Below, piece by piece: positions 18,674-27,640 of a DNA stretch of 64,000 nt. The DNA lies in NCBI RefSeq assembly GCF_016917355.1, contig NZ_CP070304.1, positions 4,898,001-4,962,000 of the forward strand, in the 5' to 3' direction. Within the stretch, counting starts at the first letter, position 1. The number at the start of each line of letters is the position of its first letter. The notes under the pieces were generated by a model. The model made no database searches. It worked only from the letters and a program-made list of their open reading frames with translations, and was not told the origin of the DNA. This DNA comes from Glaciimonas sp. PAMC28666. GTDB lineage: Bacteria > Pseudomonadota > Gammaproteobacteria > Burkholderiales > Burkholderiaceae_D. Position numbers and translations under genes: made by a program.

Positions 18674-19091
18674 TAAGAAACAGTTCAAAAATCCGAGTTA
18701 AGAATATATTGTACGCCCGATATCCACAATTTGCTGCAGATGCACAACGGGCTTATTCAAACCTGGGCCACCGGCTTCGTGTTGCTTCTGCGTACTTTCC
18801 GCACTGTCTTCGCCCACACTTTGCCCGAACAAGTTTGCGTAAGCCCAACTTAAGCCAAATCCCTATCTTGACTACTTTTGGAGGCCGAATCTCCATTGAT
18901 GCCTACCTGCTGGCTTATACTCTTTCGATCCCTGATGCAGGGAAACGGGCTTAGCCCCTTTGTCAACTACAAGGTGCACAACAGCACAATACCGTTTTAT
19001 TCGCTACTTACGGAATCTATAACATGCTCGACACCGCTGCATTTACACGCAATCCCCTAATACCTTTGCTGTCAACGTTCAAGGTCCAATC
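18674..19091. other. Intergenic region between the PHP gene and a small unknown gene
   Basis: 418 bases without a convincing gene. It should carry the divergent promoters for the PHP gene (minus) and the 104-residue protein at 19092 (plus). TTGACT occurs at 18868-18873 and TATACT at 18916-18921, but their spacing does not form a standard promoter. Nothing else recognised. Confidence 0.4.
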
Positions 19092-19406
19092 ATGAGCAAC
19101 CAAATCATTCCAACACAATCGCCCGCGTCCGAAAGAGAAGCATTCCATAAGTCATTTTCATGGGTGCGGCCTCAACATCGAGGTGACAGGCATGCGCAAT
19201 TTTATGCGCTTACGGTCGATGTCTGCCAAGGTATAGCAACATCCATTGATCTGGCGCATTTTAGCAATACGGATAGGGACAACGGGACGATGCCAACGCT
19301 CGACATCAAGGATACTGAGCACTTGTTACGCTTGGCATTGGCATCATCCTATATGCTGGCGGAAATGGCAGCCGCTCGTATCGATAAAATCAATGACCAC
19401 AATTAG
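19092..19406 (+). CDS. Uncharacterised 104-residue protein
   Basis: Not recognised. The protein has a polar, Ser/Gln-rich start (MSNQIIPTQSPASEREAFHK), a middle part with RPQHRGDRHAQFYALTVDVCQGIATSIDLAHF, and an amphipathic helix near the end (TEHLLRLALASSYMLAEMAA). There is no signal peptide or membrane segment. The overall look, with a small DUF-like domain followed by a helix, suggests a cytosolic protein that may bind a partner. No clear Shine-Dalgarno precedes the ATG (aaggtccaatc gives a weak AAGG). It is isolated, with 418 bases before and 205 after, so the call is tentative. Confidence 0.5.
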   Translation: MSNQIIPTQSPASEREAFHKSFSWVRPQHRGDRHAQFYALTVDVCQGIATSIDLAHFSNTDRDNGTMPTLDIKDTEHLLRLALASSYMLAEMAAARIDKINDHN

Positions 19407-19611
19407 GACACGCCCGAAAAATGCCTGGCATTGACTGCTAATGTCGTTTGGTTACCCATAGCGGTCCTGCGAGAGGATATTTTGGGGAACCGGGTGGCTG
19501 TCTGAACCGGTCCGCTGCGCCGACGTTGTGCCCGACCGCCTCATAGACCATGCGCAGCGGCCTGCCGATAAACACGGCCGCTCGCACGAACATTTCACCT
19601 ATAAAAATCCG

Positions 19612-20526
19612 CTACACGGCAGACGCAACCGGCAGAGTAAGCACAATTGGCCCCCCAAAAAACTCCTCGATCATCGCGGCCAGCAATTGGGGCTGATCAT
19701 GATGTAGCATATGCCCCGCGTCAGCGACGGTGACAAAGCGCACATTATTGATGCAGGCGATCCGTCGATCAATCTCTGCACGCATCACTGCCATTCCGCC
19801 CGTCCACTGCCAGATATTGCTCTCCGCTGCTTCGACACATAAAACCGGCGCGGTGATACGCCGCCAGCATGCCAGCATTTCATCCACTTTTGACAAAACG
19901 GGATTGATAAGCTTGTGGGCCGGATCGCCTAAAATCTCCCACTTCCCCGGCGCTGTTTCAGCGGCCCAATAACGGGACAGGTAATCGGCACGCGCTGCGG
20001 TTAATCTGGGATTATTCTTTTGCAACCGCGCAGCCACTGCCGCCTGCGTGGGATAAGACTGCATTGTGGGCCGGGTCTGTAACGCATCTAACCAATTGGC
20101 GTACCGCAGAGGCGCCTGATCGGGCTGCGTAATCGCTAGTCCGAATCCCTCCAGGTTTATCAATTTACGGATGCGATCTGGTCGCACGCCTGCGTACGTG
20201 CCCGCAACGTTCCCACCCATGCTGTGACCCAGCAGGTTGACGGGTTCGTCCCCCGCGTAGTGCTGCAAAATGGCATCCAGATCTGCCAGATAATCAGGAA
20301 ACCAATACACATCGGCCGGGCCTTGTTGGGTCAGCCCAAAACCGCGCCAGTCCGGCGCAATCACCTGCCACTCTTGCGACAGTTGATCGACCACAAATTG
20401 AAAAGATGCAGAGACGTCCATCCAGCCATGCAGCATGAATAACAGCGGTGCGTCGGGCGCACCCCATCGCCGAATATGGTAGCGTAAGCCGCGAATCTGG
20501 ATGAACTCCGATTGAGAATTTTTCAT
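19612..20526 (-). CDS. Alpha/beta-hydrolase (epoxide hydrolase/haloalkane dehalogenase-like)
   Basis: A 304-residue cytosolic alpha/beta-hydrolase. Visible marks are the oxyanion loop FMLHGWMDVS, the region APDWRGFGLTQQG, the nucleophile elbow LLGHSMGGNVAG (Ser) and the catalytic His near the end in DAGHMLHHDQP. The cap domain lies between about residues 130 and 220. The ATG at 20526 gives MKNSQSEFIQIRGLRYHIRRWG, which starts the fold directly; the longer in-frame start at 20619 adds 31 unconserved residues. A Ser nucleophile favours an esterase/lipase-type rather than a true epoxide hydrolase. The substrate is unknown. Genes on either side are unrelated. Confidence 0.85.
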   Translation of the reverse strand: MKNSQSEFIQIRGLRYHIRRWGAPDAPLLFMLHGWMDVSASFQFVVDQLSQEWQVIAPDWRGFGLTQQGPADVYWFPDYLADLDAILQHYAGDEPVNLLGHSMGGNVAGTYAGVRPDRIRKLINLEGFGLAITQPDQAPLRYANWLDALQTRPTMQSYPTQAAVAARLQKNNPRLTAARADYLSRYWAAETAPGKWEILGDPAHKLINPVLSKVDEMLACWRRITAPVLCVEAAESNIWQWTGGMAVMRAEIDRRIACINNVRFVTVADAGHMLHHDQPQLLAAMIEEFFGGPIVLTLPVASAV

Positions 20527-20906
20527 AGTCTTTTTATAGTTGGTTTCTGCTTCCGATCCTGTTGCGCTAACTTGGGCTGCTCTAGATTGCTTCAGGCTGC
20601 CTGAGGTGCGCTGACCCATTATGGCTCAGCGTTACGCCTATGGGAGAAATTGATTAATATCGAAAGAGGAATATGTTTCACGAATCATCAAATTTTCCCG
20701 TGAGCCACGCACCCGTTTGGGACGCCGCGCATCACGCGAGGCATTGATAAGGATGCCTATAATCCCCCGCCCTCAACCGGTCGATCCTATACTCCCCACG
20801 TGAAGGCTCCATGCGATCTCCGCTCAGCAATGCCAAATGTGACGCTTTTGTTTTTGCATGATGTACGGCGCCCCTGAGGGGCCAAGCCGTGATACAGCGC
20901 GTCCAA
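20527..20906. other. Intergenic region between hydrolase and putative effector
   Basis: 380 bases with no convincing gene. A short GC-rich hairpin (gcgcccctgaggggc, about 20868-20882) lies just past the stop of the effector gene (minus strand) but lacks a T tract, so it is not called a terminator. The remainder should hold the hydrolase promoter. Confidence 0.35.
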
Positions 20907-22313
20907 TTAAAAAAATAGATCGCCGCCCGAGCGATTTTGGTTTATTTCCGATCCTATTTTGGGGGAAACGGGATGCGTCCACAAAGCATTGTTCAACGGC
21001 TGTAGATCTACCGCTAATTTAGATGAAAGGTCTTCTCTGATCGAATATGAAAGCTCGGGATTATGCCTCTCCCAATCGTAGATTCGGTCGTTTCCACCAC
21101 ATTGCTCATTGATCAGGGCGTCGATGCGGGCATTCATCGTTTCAATCAGAACTTCTTTCGTTTTTAGCCCTGGACCAAGTTCGGCCTCATCAATTAAGAC
21201 ACGCCGGATAATGTCCCCAATAACATTTTGATTGTGTGCTTGTCGTTTTAAGAGTGCGCACCGATAGGCGATTTGGAACCGGGTCGACTCAGCCCACTCA
21301 GTCTTTCCTGCGATAGATTTTGCGTAATCAGCATAGGGAAGTTGATCAAGTTCTTCCACTAACTGCGGCAGTTTTTTTGAAAACACGGCATTTTTTTCCG
21401 CGAATGCGTGTACTAACTCAGGGAACACAGCAGGACGCTGATTGATTGCAGTTTGAAAACCAGTTTCCTTTGGCTCATAATTGAAGCCCACATCGAAGCA
21501 GCTGCCAAAATCGAGTCGCATGACGTGTTGAGCACCGGCCGCCTCCGTAACGATTCCCATGTTCCGGTAAAAAGCATTGATCGGGTCCCAATCACCGATC
21601 AGTTGCGATACGGCGAGATGTACTTGCATTTCTTTCCGATGCTGTTCGGGCAACAAGGAAAATTGCTCCTTCATAATAATATCCAGGCGCGACGCTTTAG
21701 GCCGATATTGATCGACTAATGCGCGATTCGGCGTCCTCATCTCCGGGGCAAGGAAAAAATTGGTTCCGCTTTTCCACCAGTCACCCGGATTTTCCTTACG
21801 TAAGCTTTCTAACTCCGCGCATAATTCTTTTGCTTCGTTTGCATTGCACTTAAAGGCAGCAAAACTTTTATCAGGAAAATCCGAATATTGCCGCTTCAGC
21901 GCATCAGCCGAGTCCGCCTCAGTCATCCAATCGCCGAAATCCTGATAATCCACCACCTTGGATGCGATATAGACATCTTGACTATCGGCGTTTTCCATAA
22001 AAAAATGGCAATGATCTGCCAGGAATTGTTCTGGCGCGGGCGCGAATAACTGATAGATTTCAGCAGCGATCACTTCTCGCGAAGCGAACGGACGCGCGCC
22101 GGCATTTTTTACATAAAAATCTTTTCCTTCTAAATGAACGAACTTTCCAGCATTAGCACTAGTAACTTTATTGCTTTTTCTTAAAACCACTGTGGCATGA
22201 CTAAAATTCAGAATCTTCGGCGCTATCTGTAGATTTGAAAGCGATGCAGATTTTACGGGTTGAGCAACACGGCTAGTACAAGTTATAAATGATGTCGCTC
22301 CAGATATTGGCAT
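20907..22313 (-). CDS. Putative kinase-fold protein, possible secreted effector
   Basis: A 468-residue protein not matched to a named family. The N-terminus (about 30 residues) is rich in Ser/Thr/Ala with no Sec signal, like type III/IV effector leaders. What follows looks like a divergent protein-kinase-like fold: a candidate ATP lysine at K69 (DFYVKNAG), a helix with E80 or E85 (SREVIAAEIYQLF), a catalytic-loop-like GDWDPINAFYRN (240-251, D241/D243, N246/N251) and RLDFGSCF (DFG at 268-270). The order resembles atypical effector and phosphoinositide kinases. The start is the ATG at 22313 with AGGA 4 bases upstream. It is flanked by unrelated genes and looks lower in GC than its neighbours. 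No secretion-system genes for it are in this window. Confidence 0.5.
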   Translation of the reverse strand: MPISGATSFITCTSRVAQPVKSASLSNLQIAPKILNFSHATVVLRKSNKVTSANAGKFVHLEGKDFYVKNAGARPFASREVIAAEIYQLFAPAPEQFLADHCHFFMENADSQDVYIASKVVDYQDFGDWMTEADSADALKRQYSDFPDKSFAAFKCNANEAKELCAELESLRKENPGDWWKSGTNFFLAPEMRTPNRALVDQYRPKASRLDIIMKEQFSLLPEQHRKEMQVHLAVSQLIGDWDPINAFYRNMGIVTEAAGAQHVMRLDFGSCFDVGFNYEPKETGFQTAINQRPAVFPELVHAFAEKNAVFSKKLPQLVEELDQLPYADYAKSIAGKTEWAESTRFQIAYRCALLKRQAHNQNVIGDIIRRVLIDEAELGPGLKTKEVLIETMNARIDALINEQCGGNDRIYDWERHNPELSYSIREDLSSKLAVDLQPLNNALWTHPVSPKIGSEINQNRSGGDLFF

Positions 22314-22452
22314 ACGGTCCTGATTCCTCTTTTTACTAACGCGTGAATGTGGAATGAAATAAAACCTGAAACATCAACTGCGTCGTTTTTCGATGGCAGG
22401 CAGTATACTGAGACCCTTTTATGGCTACGGGGTTTCCCGGACAGACAACATC

Positions 22453-22797
22453 ATGATGACTTTACCAGCATGCCCAAAATGTAATTCTGAATTTACCTAC
22501 GAAGATGGCGAGCTGAACATTTGCCCGGAGTGTGCTCACGAATGGCCAGCGCATTCCAGTGCCGATGCAGCCGAAGATAGCGCCAAAGTCTATCGGGACT
22601 CTGCAGGGAATATTTTGCAGGATGGCGATACGGTGAGCATCATCAAGGACCTGAAACTAAAAGGCTCTGGTGGAACCCTCAAGATGGGAACCAAAGTAAA
22701 AAATATCCGTCTGGTAGACAGCGACCATGATATCGACTGCAAAATTGATGGTTTCGGTGCGATGAGTCTTAAATCGGAATTTGTAAAAAAGGTGTGA
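22453..22797 (+). CDS. yjdM: YjdM/PhnA-family zinc-ribbon protein
   Basis: A 114-residue protein very close in layout to E. coli YjdM (formerly PhnA, 111 residues). An N-terminal zinc ribbon ([21 protein letters not shown], four Cys) is followed by an SH3-like domain ([50 protein letters not shown]). Despite the old name it is not required for phosphonate breakdown; its molecular role is unclear. Two adjacent ATG codons at 22453 and 22456 could start it. The reading frame extends upstream to 22393, but those residues are not conserved. Confidence 0.92.
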   Translation: MMTLPACPKCNSEFTYEDGELNICPECAHEWPAHSSADAAEDSAKVYRDSAGNILQDGDTVSIIKDLKLKGSGGTLKMGTKVKNIRLVDSDHDIDCKIDGFGAMSLKSEFVKKV

Positions 22798-23103
22798 TTT
22801 TATTGCACCCGGCCGAACCAGATTCCGTCGGTTCGGCCAATTGGGACAAATCCTCATATTCATACCTGCCGACATTTGCCCTACGGTGCCTTGATGAAAG
22901 ATCGCTTGGAGTTGGCGCAAAATGCAGACTTCAGTACTTTTCGAACCATCGCGTTGCATCGCGAAAACTCGCATAAAACCTTATAAATTCGCGAATTTAC
23001 TTTCTATTTAAATATCCTTACGGAAACACTATACAATCTTTCATACGCCTAATTTTTGCAGAGTTGGATCGTCCCCGCATAGAAATTTTCGGAAAGAAAA
23101 ATT
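22798..23103. other. Intergenic region before the TetR gene
   Basis: 306 bases without a gene. The half next to the regulator is AT-rich (22970-23035) and should hold its promoter and, if autoregulated, its operator. No clear inverted repeat was found by eye. Confidence 0.35.
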
Positions 23104-23790
23104 ATGGAACAAAAGGTGCCACGCCGCACGCGGGAAAAAATTCTGGCGCTATCGTTGAAACTGTTCAATGAATTTGGCGAACCGAATATCACAACAACGA
23201 TCATCGCTGACGAGATGAAAATTTCGCCAGGAAATTTGTATTATCATTTCCGCAATAAAGATGACATAGTCAATTCGATTTTCGTGACATTCGAAGAAGA
23301 AATGAGTCGCATGCTGAGCGTTCCGGCTGGAGGTCGCCCGACAATGCAATACGTCTGGCAGTATCTGCATTTAATGTTTGAGCTCATTTGGCGCTACCGT
23401 TTTTTTTATCGCGACTTAAGCGACTTGCTGTCACGGAATCGGACGTTAGAACTGCACTTCAAAGAAATTTTCGGTCACAAAATCAAGCTAGTAAAGCAAC
23501 TCTGCAAAGCCTTGCAGGAAGATGAGGCCCTGGCAGTGAATGTGATAGAAATCGATACCCTATCGACAAATATGGTGGTCACTGCAAGCTATTGGCTATC
23601 CTATCAATATGTGCTTAACCCGCGTAAATATACCGAACAAGCGGTCGTGGAAAAAGCGTTGGCGGGCGGCTGTTATCAGGTTCTGTCATTGATGCATCCG
23701 TATTTGCGAGGCGAAGCCCTCGCACAATTCGAGGAACTCACGGCAAAATACTTGAAGGAAAAAAGTGAAATTGCTCAGCCTGCCCAATAA
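23104..23790 (+). CDS. TetR/AcrR-family transcriptional regulator
   Basis: A 228-residue repressor-type regulator. The N-terminal helix-turn-helix is residues about 8-58: TREKILALSLKLFNEFGEPNITTTIIADEM followed by the recognition part SPGNLYYHFRNKDDIVNSIF, a classic TetR signature. The C-terminal ligand domain is mostly helical with many aromatic residues (LMFELIWRYRFFYRDLSDLL, SYWLSYQYVLNPRKY). This domain resembles the TetR-type found with fatty-acid or polyhydroxyalkanoate genes in betaproteobacteria, but ligand and targets cannot be read. The ATG has GGAAAG about 8 bases upstream. It is followed 60 bases later by the LOG-family gene on the same strand. Confidence 0.9.
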   Translation: MEQKVPRRTREKILALSLKLFNEFGEPNITTTIIADEMKISPGNLYYHFRNKDDIVNSIFVTFEEEMSRMLSVPAGGRPTMQYVWQYLHLMFELIWRYRFFYRDLSDLLSRNRTLELHFKEIFGHKIKLVKQLCKALQEDEALAVNVIEIDTLSTNMVVTASYWLSYQYVLNPRKYTEQAVVEKALAGGCYQVLSLMHPYLRGEALAQFEELTAKYLKEKSEIAQPAQ

Positions 23791-23850
23791 AACGCATCAA
23801 CTTCCGAATAAAAAACTCTCTTAAATCTCTCAATCTCGTATTTGAAAATA

Positions 23851-24432
23851 ATGAAATCACTTTGTATCTATTGTGGCTCTTCACCGGGCGCTTCTCCTCT
23901 CTATGCGCAAGGAGCACGCACGCTGGCCCGGCACATGGTCGACGACAACATTGCGTTAGTCTATGGCGGTGGCAACGTGGGACTAATGGGCATCGTTGCA
24001 GATGAAGTTATTCGTCTGGGCGGCATTGCCACCGGCGTGATTCCGATGGCCTTAATGGAAAAAGAACTAGGGCATAAAGGCCTGACAAAGCTCCATATCG
24101 TTAAGGACATGCACGAACGCAAGGCGATGATGGCGGAGTTATCGGACGGCTTTATCGCGATGCCAGGCGGTATCGGTACGCTGGAAGAATTATTTGAAGT
24201 CTTTACATGGGCCCAGCTCGGCTTCCATCAAAAACCTATCGGGCTGTTAAACGTGTCCGGTTTTTATGACGGTCTGATTCAGTTCATTCAACATATGGTC
24301 ACGCAACGTTTTCTTAAGGCGGAACAAGCAGACATGCTGATCAATGCACCTGATAGCGCCGAATTGCTGGCACGGTTTAAATCGTTCGTTCCAACCAATG
24401 TACCGAAATGGCTGGATCGCGCATCTATATGA
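23851..24432 (+). CDS. LOG-family nucleotide phosphoribohydrolase (TIGR00730)
   Basis: A 193-residue Rossmann-fold protein with the LOG signature PGGIGTLEELFEVFTW (PGGxGTxxE) and LVYGGGNVGLMG, plus CIYCGSSPG at the N-terminus. Family members cleave nucleoside 5'-monophosphates to base and ribose 5-phosphate; plant and some bacterial members release cytokinin bases. In most bacteria the physiological role is nucleotide turnover. The ATG at 23851 (MKSLCIYCGSSPG) matches the family start; a TTG lies three codons upstream. The stop codon sits at the edge of a hexanucleotide repeat. Confidence 0.9.
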   Translation: MKSLCIYCGSSPGASPLYAQGARTLARHMVDDNIALVYGGGNVGLMGIVADEVIRLGGIATGVIPMALMEKELGHKGLTKLHIVKDMHERKAMMAELSDGFIAMPGGIGTLEELFEVFTWAQLGFHQKPIGLLNVSGFYDGLIQFIQHMVTQRFLKAEQADMLINAPDSAELLARFKSFVPTNVPKWLDRASI

Positions 24433-24466
24433 GTTTGAGTTTGAGTTTGAGTTTGAGTTGGAGTGG
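24431..24466 (+). repeat. Hexanucleotide (GAGTTT) tandem repeat at the 3' end of the LOG gene
   Basis: Four perfect gagttt units and two variant units (gagttg, gagtgg) begin within the LOG stop codon. Because the stop is at the repeat edge, copy-number change would not alter the protein. Confidence 0.9.
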
Positions 24467-24604
24467 GAAGTCAAAAGGAACGTTTCCGGTGCCAACACTT
24501 CAAGCATAAATGCGGCCGACTGCTGCGGCATTCGTGGCGCAAGGGTAGCTGAGGTGATGCTCTTATCCGGGCATGCGATTTGCCTTACCAGATTAAACTT
24601 TCAA

Positions 24605-24650
24605 CGCGCAACAAAAAAGCCACAAAACCGAATTGGTTTTATGGCTCTTT
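24605..24650. terminator. Bidirectional terminator between LOG gene and the PLP enzyme gene
   Basis: Stem agccacaaaacc/ggttttatggct (one G-T pair) around gaatt. The left flank aaaaaa gives six T on the minus strand for the PLP-enzyme gene; the right flank ctttta gives a weaker plus-strand tract for the LOG gene. Confidence 0.8.
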
Positions 24651-24701
24651 TATACGTTATGGGAAAGATATTCGTTTTCAGCATACACGCTGGAGGATCA
24701 A

Positions 24702-25952
24702 CTAGTTATCCAGCGCCTGCCTGAAGTCAGAAACCAAATCTTCGGTATCTTCAATCCCTATTGAGACCCGAATAAGCGACTCCGAAATGCCCATCCGTGC
24801 ACGTGCTTCAGGACCCATTTCATAAAAAATCGTGTGCGCTACGGGTAATACCAAGGTGCGATTGTCACCAAGATGGGTCGCCGAAATACCTAATTTCATG
24901 CGGTTTAAATAGTCAAAGCAATCAATTGTCGGTTGCAACTCGAAGCTGAGCAAATAGCCGAATGACCGAAATAATTCGCTTGCCAGCGCATGCTGCGGAT
25001 GCGATTTCAAGCCCGGGTAATGCACCACGGCCACCCGCGGGTCCGCTTCCAACATTTGTGCTACAGCCAACGCGTTAGCACTGCTACGATCCATGCGCAG
25101 TGCCATGGTTTCGGCACCGACAGCAATGTGATGCGCAGCTTCCGGACCTATCGCGGCCCCAAAGTCACGCAGACTTTTTGCACGGATTTGAGCCATGCCC
25201 CATTGCGTTGTTGGAAATTTTTTATAGCTGCCAAGTATGTGAGGATATTGACCCCAGTCAAATAAACCTGTGTCGGTTAACGCCCCCCCGAGCGCATTGC
25301 CATGGCCACCAATCGATTTGGTCAGCGAATTCACCACCAGACTGGCGCCCACCCGCTTCGGCTGAAACAGATAAGGCGAAGTCATCGTATTATCGACCAC
25401 AAATAAAATGCCTCGAGCACGACATAGCTCGCCGATGCGTTTCAAATCGGCAATCTGCGTGCGAGGATTGGCAACAGTTTCAACGAATACCATGCGGGTG
25501 TTGGCGTGCAATGCGGATTCAACCTGGTTGACATCAGTGACGTCAACCATCGAAACGTCGATACCCTGCCCTTGAATCGTTTGCCAGACACTGGCAGTAT
25601 TACCGAACAAGAATGCCGTCGACACCACGTGATCGCCCGCTCGCAATAAGCCTTGAACCACGGCACCGATAGCGGCCATGCCGGTAGCGAAGCAGATGGT
25701 GGCGACACCGCCTTCCATTACATTAACCTTATCCTCCAGGGCCGCCACCGTAGGATTGCCCTGACGACCATAGCGATAACCTTGCGCCCGACCCTGAAAA
25801 ACTTCGGCCAGCTGGCGCGCGTCTTGATAACCGTAGGTAACCGAAGTATGTACCGGTTTGTGTAAAGAACCATGTTCGATGGTTTTTTGTCGATCGCCAT
25901 GCACCACCGTTGTGGTGAAGCCGTAGGCGCTTTTTTGATCTGTTTTAGTCAT
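24702..25952 (-). CDS. Cystathionine gamma-synthase family PLP enzyme
   Basis: A 416-residue PLP-dependent Cys/Met-metabolism enzyme. The cofactor lysine is K212 (NSLTKSIGGHGN), the pyridine-nitrogen aspartate is D187 (VVDNTMTSPYLF) and the phosphate-binding region includes YGRQGNPTV and ATGMAAIG. In Burkholderiales the position after cvpA-purF is usually occupied by metZ. This protein instead resembles the separate cystathionine gamma-synthase-like group with the N-terminal GFTTTVVHGDRQ and KPVHTSVTYGYQDARQLAEVFQGR. It likely acts on an activated homoserine or on a related thiol substrate, which sequence alone does not fix. purF lies 88 bases upstream. Confidence 0.82.
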   Translation of the reverse strand: MTKTDQKSAYGFTTTVVHGDRQKTIEHGSLHKPVHTSVTYGYQDARQLAEVFQGRAQGYRYGRQGNPTVAALEDKVNVMEGGVATICFATGMAAIGAVVQGLLRAGDHVVSTAFLFGNTASVWQTIQGQGIDVSMVDVTDVNQVESALHANTRMVFVETVANPRTQIADLKRIGELCRARGILFVVDNTMTSPYLFQPKRVGASLVVNSLTKSIGGHGNALGGALTDTGLFDWGQYPHILGSYKKFPTTQWGMAQIRAKSLRDFGAAIGPEAAHHIAVGAETMALRMDRSSANALAVAQMLEADPRVAVVHYPGLKSHPQHALASELFRSFGYLLSFELQPTIDCFDYLNRMKLGISATHLGDNRTLVLPVAHTIFYEMGPEARARMGISESLIRVSIGIEDTEDLVSDFRQALDN

Positions 25953-26004
25953 TATCTAAAATCATTTCCCGTTTATTCTCGGCCTCATCATTGTCGAACG
26001 AAAA

Positions 26005-26032
26005 CTGCCCGCCGATGCGGACAGCTTTTTTT
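26005..26032. terminator. Hairpin with T tract after purF
   Basis: Stem ctgcccgc/gcggacag (one G-T pair on the minus strand) at 26005-26012 and 26017-26024, followed by seven T on the plus strand and by ttttc on the minus strand. It sits 8-35 bases past the purF stop. The T tract is stronger for the plus strand than for purF. Confidence 0.55.
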
Positions 26033-26039
26033 ATGTTCT

Positions 26040-27551
26040 TCAGTCGAAATTGGCAAGATTAAGTTGCGAATGCACGCCGTCTTCGATTTCAGCCTTTGGA
26101 TTATTCCGCACGTATTCGATGTGGTCCAAATAATCGCGCGAGATATCACCAGTAATATAGTGACCATCAAAACAGGAAGCCTCGAAGTTTTTCAGCGCTG
26201 GATTGACATCCGAAATAGACCGTTTCAACGCGTCGATGTCCTGATACACCAATGCATCTGCAGTGATTTCACGACATACTTCTTCATCCGTACGACCATA
26301 GGCAATTAATTCTCCACGCGTCGGCATGTCGATACCATACACATTTGGAAATTTTACCGGCGGCGCAGCCGAGGCAAAAATCACCCGTTTTGCGCCAGAG
26401 TCACGCGCCATTTGCACGATTTCACGGCTGGTAGTGCCACGTACAATGGAGTCATCGACCAGCAACACGGTTTTGCCTTTAAATTCCGATCCGATTGCAT
26501 TCAGTTTTTGACGAACCGATTTTTTACGAATCGCTTGTCCCGGCATCAAGAAGGTACGTCCGATATAACGGTTCTTGATAAAACCTTCACGGTATTCAAT
26601 GTTCAGTTTCAGCGCCAACTGAATTGCCGCAGGACGCGATGAATCCGGAATTGGCATCACCACATCGATGTCGCCGCTGGAGAACTCACGCTTGATCTTG
26701 TCTGCCAGATATTCGCCCATTTTCAGACGTGTCGCATACACAGAGGCACCATCAATGATCGAGTCAGGGCGGGCCAGATAAACGAACTCAAAAGCGCACG
26801 GATTCAGTGTTGGATTGTCCGCACATTGCTGATTGTACAAATTTCCTTCTATATCGATGAAAATCGCTTCGCCCGGCACAACGTCACGCAGGAAGCGAAA
26901 TCCCAAACCTTCGAGCGCAACTGATTCGCTGGCGATGACGTATTCGGTACCTTTTTCGGTCTCATTAACACCGATACATAACGGACGGATGCCGTAAGGA
27001 TCACGGAACGCCAATAAACCATGTCCGGCGATTTGTGCCACCACAGCATAAGAACCACGCACTCGCTGGTGAACGATAGCGACTGCCTTGAACAACGCGT
27101 CGGGATCAAGCGAGTAGCCGATAGTTGCTTGTTGTATTTCGTGCGCCAACACGTTCAGCAAAACTTCGGTATCGGACTCGGTGTTGATATGCCGACGATC
27201 ATTTTTGAACATCTCGATTTTGAGTTGTTCAGCGTTAGTCAAATTGCCGTTGTGGGCCAAAATGATACCAAACGGGGCATTGACGTAAAACGGTTGCGCT
27301 TCTTCGGCGCTAGCGCTGCCGGCGGTTGGGTAACGCACCTGCCCTATGCCGAAATTACCTGGCAAAGAGCGCATGTTTCGGGTCCGGAAAACATCACGCA
27401 CGAGGCCGTTGGCCTTATGCATAAAAAATCCGTTACCCTGGTTAGTTGCGATTCCCGCTGCGTCCTGACCACGATGCTGCAACAGCAGCAATGCATCGTA
27501 AATCAGCTGATTGGCGGGGTTGTGAGAGGCGATACCGACTATGCCACACAT
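26040..27551 (-). CDS. purF: Amidophosphoribosyltransferase
   Basis: A 503-residue enzyme for the first step of de novo purine synthesis: PRPP plus glutamine gives 5-phosphoribosylamine. The N-terminal nucleophile Cys2 is exposed after Met removal (MCGIVGIASHN). The glutaminase half carries LLQHRGQDAAGI and HNGNLTN, and the PRPP site is VLLVDDSIVRGTTSREI. The Fe-S/propeptide type of Bacillus is not seen. cvpA lies 89 bases upstream, as in E. coli and most proteobacteria, so cvpA-purF is an operon. Confidence 0.97.
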   Translation of the reverse strand: MCGIVGIASHNPANQLIYDALLLLQHRGQDAAGIATNQGNGFFMHKANGLVRDVFRTRNMRSLPGNFGIGQVRYPTAGSASAEEAQPFYVNAPFGIILAHNGNLTNAEQLKIEMFKNDRRHINTESDTEVLLNVLAHEIQQATIGYSLDPDALFKAVAIVHQRVRGSYAVVAQIAGHGLLAFRDPYGIRPLCIGVNETEKGTEYVIASESVALEGLGFRFLRDVVPGEAIFIDIEGNLYNQQCADNPTLNPCAFEFVYLARPDSIIDGASVYATRLKMGEYLADKIKREFSSGDIDVVMPIPDSSRPAAIQLALKLNIEYREGFIKNRYIGRTFLMPGQAIRKKSVRQKLNAIGSEFKGKTVLLVDDSIVRGTTSREIVQMARDSGAKRVIFASAAPPVKFPNVYGIDMPTRGELIAYGRTDEEVCREITADALVYQDIDALKRSISDVNPALKNFEASCFDGHYITGDISRDYLDHIEYVRNNPKAEIEDGVHSQLNLANFD

Positions 27552-27640
27552 GGTGGACTCCTAAACAAAACATTTCGAGGAAGCAATACAAGCTATGCAA
27601 ATAAAACAAATAGTACAAATTACAAATTCAAAATTGGTGT

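Noticed and set aside
20865-20890. Terminator after the putative effector gene
   Set aside because: The GC hairpin is short and has no T tract on the minus strand.
24702-25952. Naming the gene metZ from its position after purF
   Set aside because: Motifs (NSLTKSIGGHGN, GFTTTVVHGDRQ) fit a different subgroup of the family than O-succinylhomoserine sulfhydrylase, so only the family is named.
25872-26309. 145-residue frame on the plus strand at the purF 3' end
   Set aside because: Overlaps purF and the start of the PLP-enzyme gene antisense, without ribosome site or domain.
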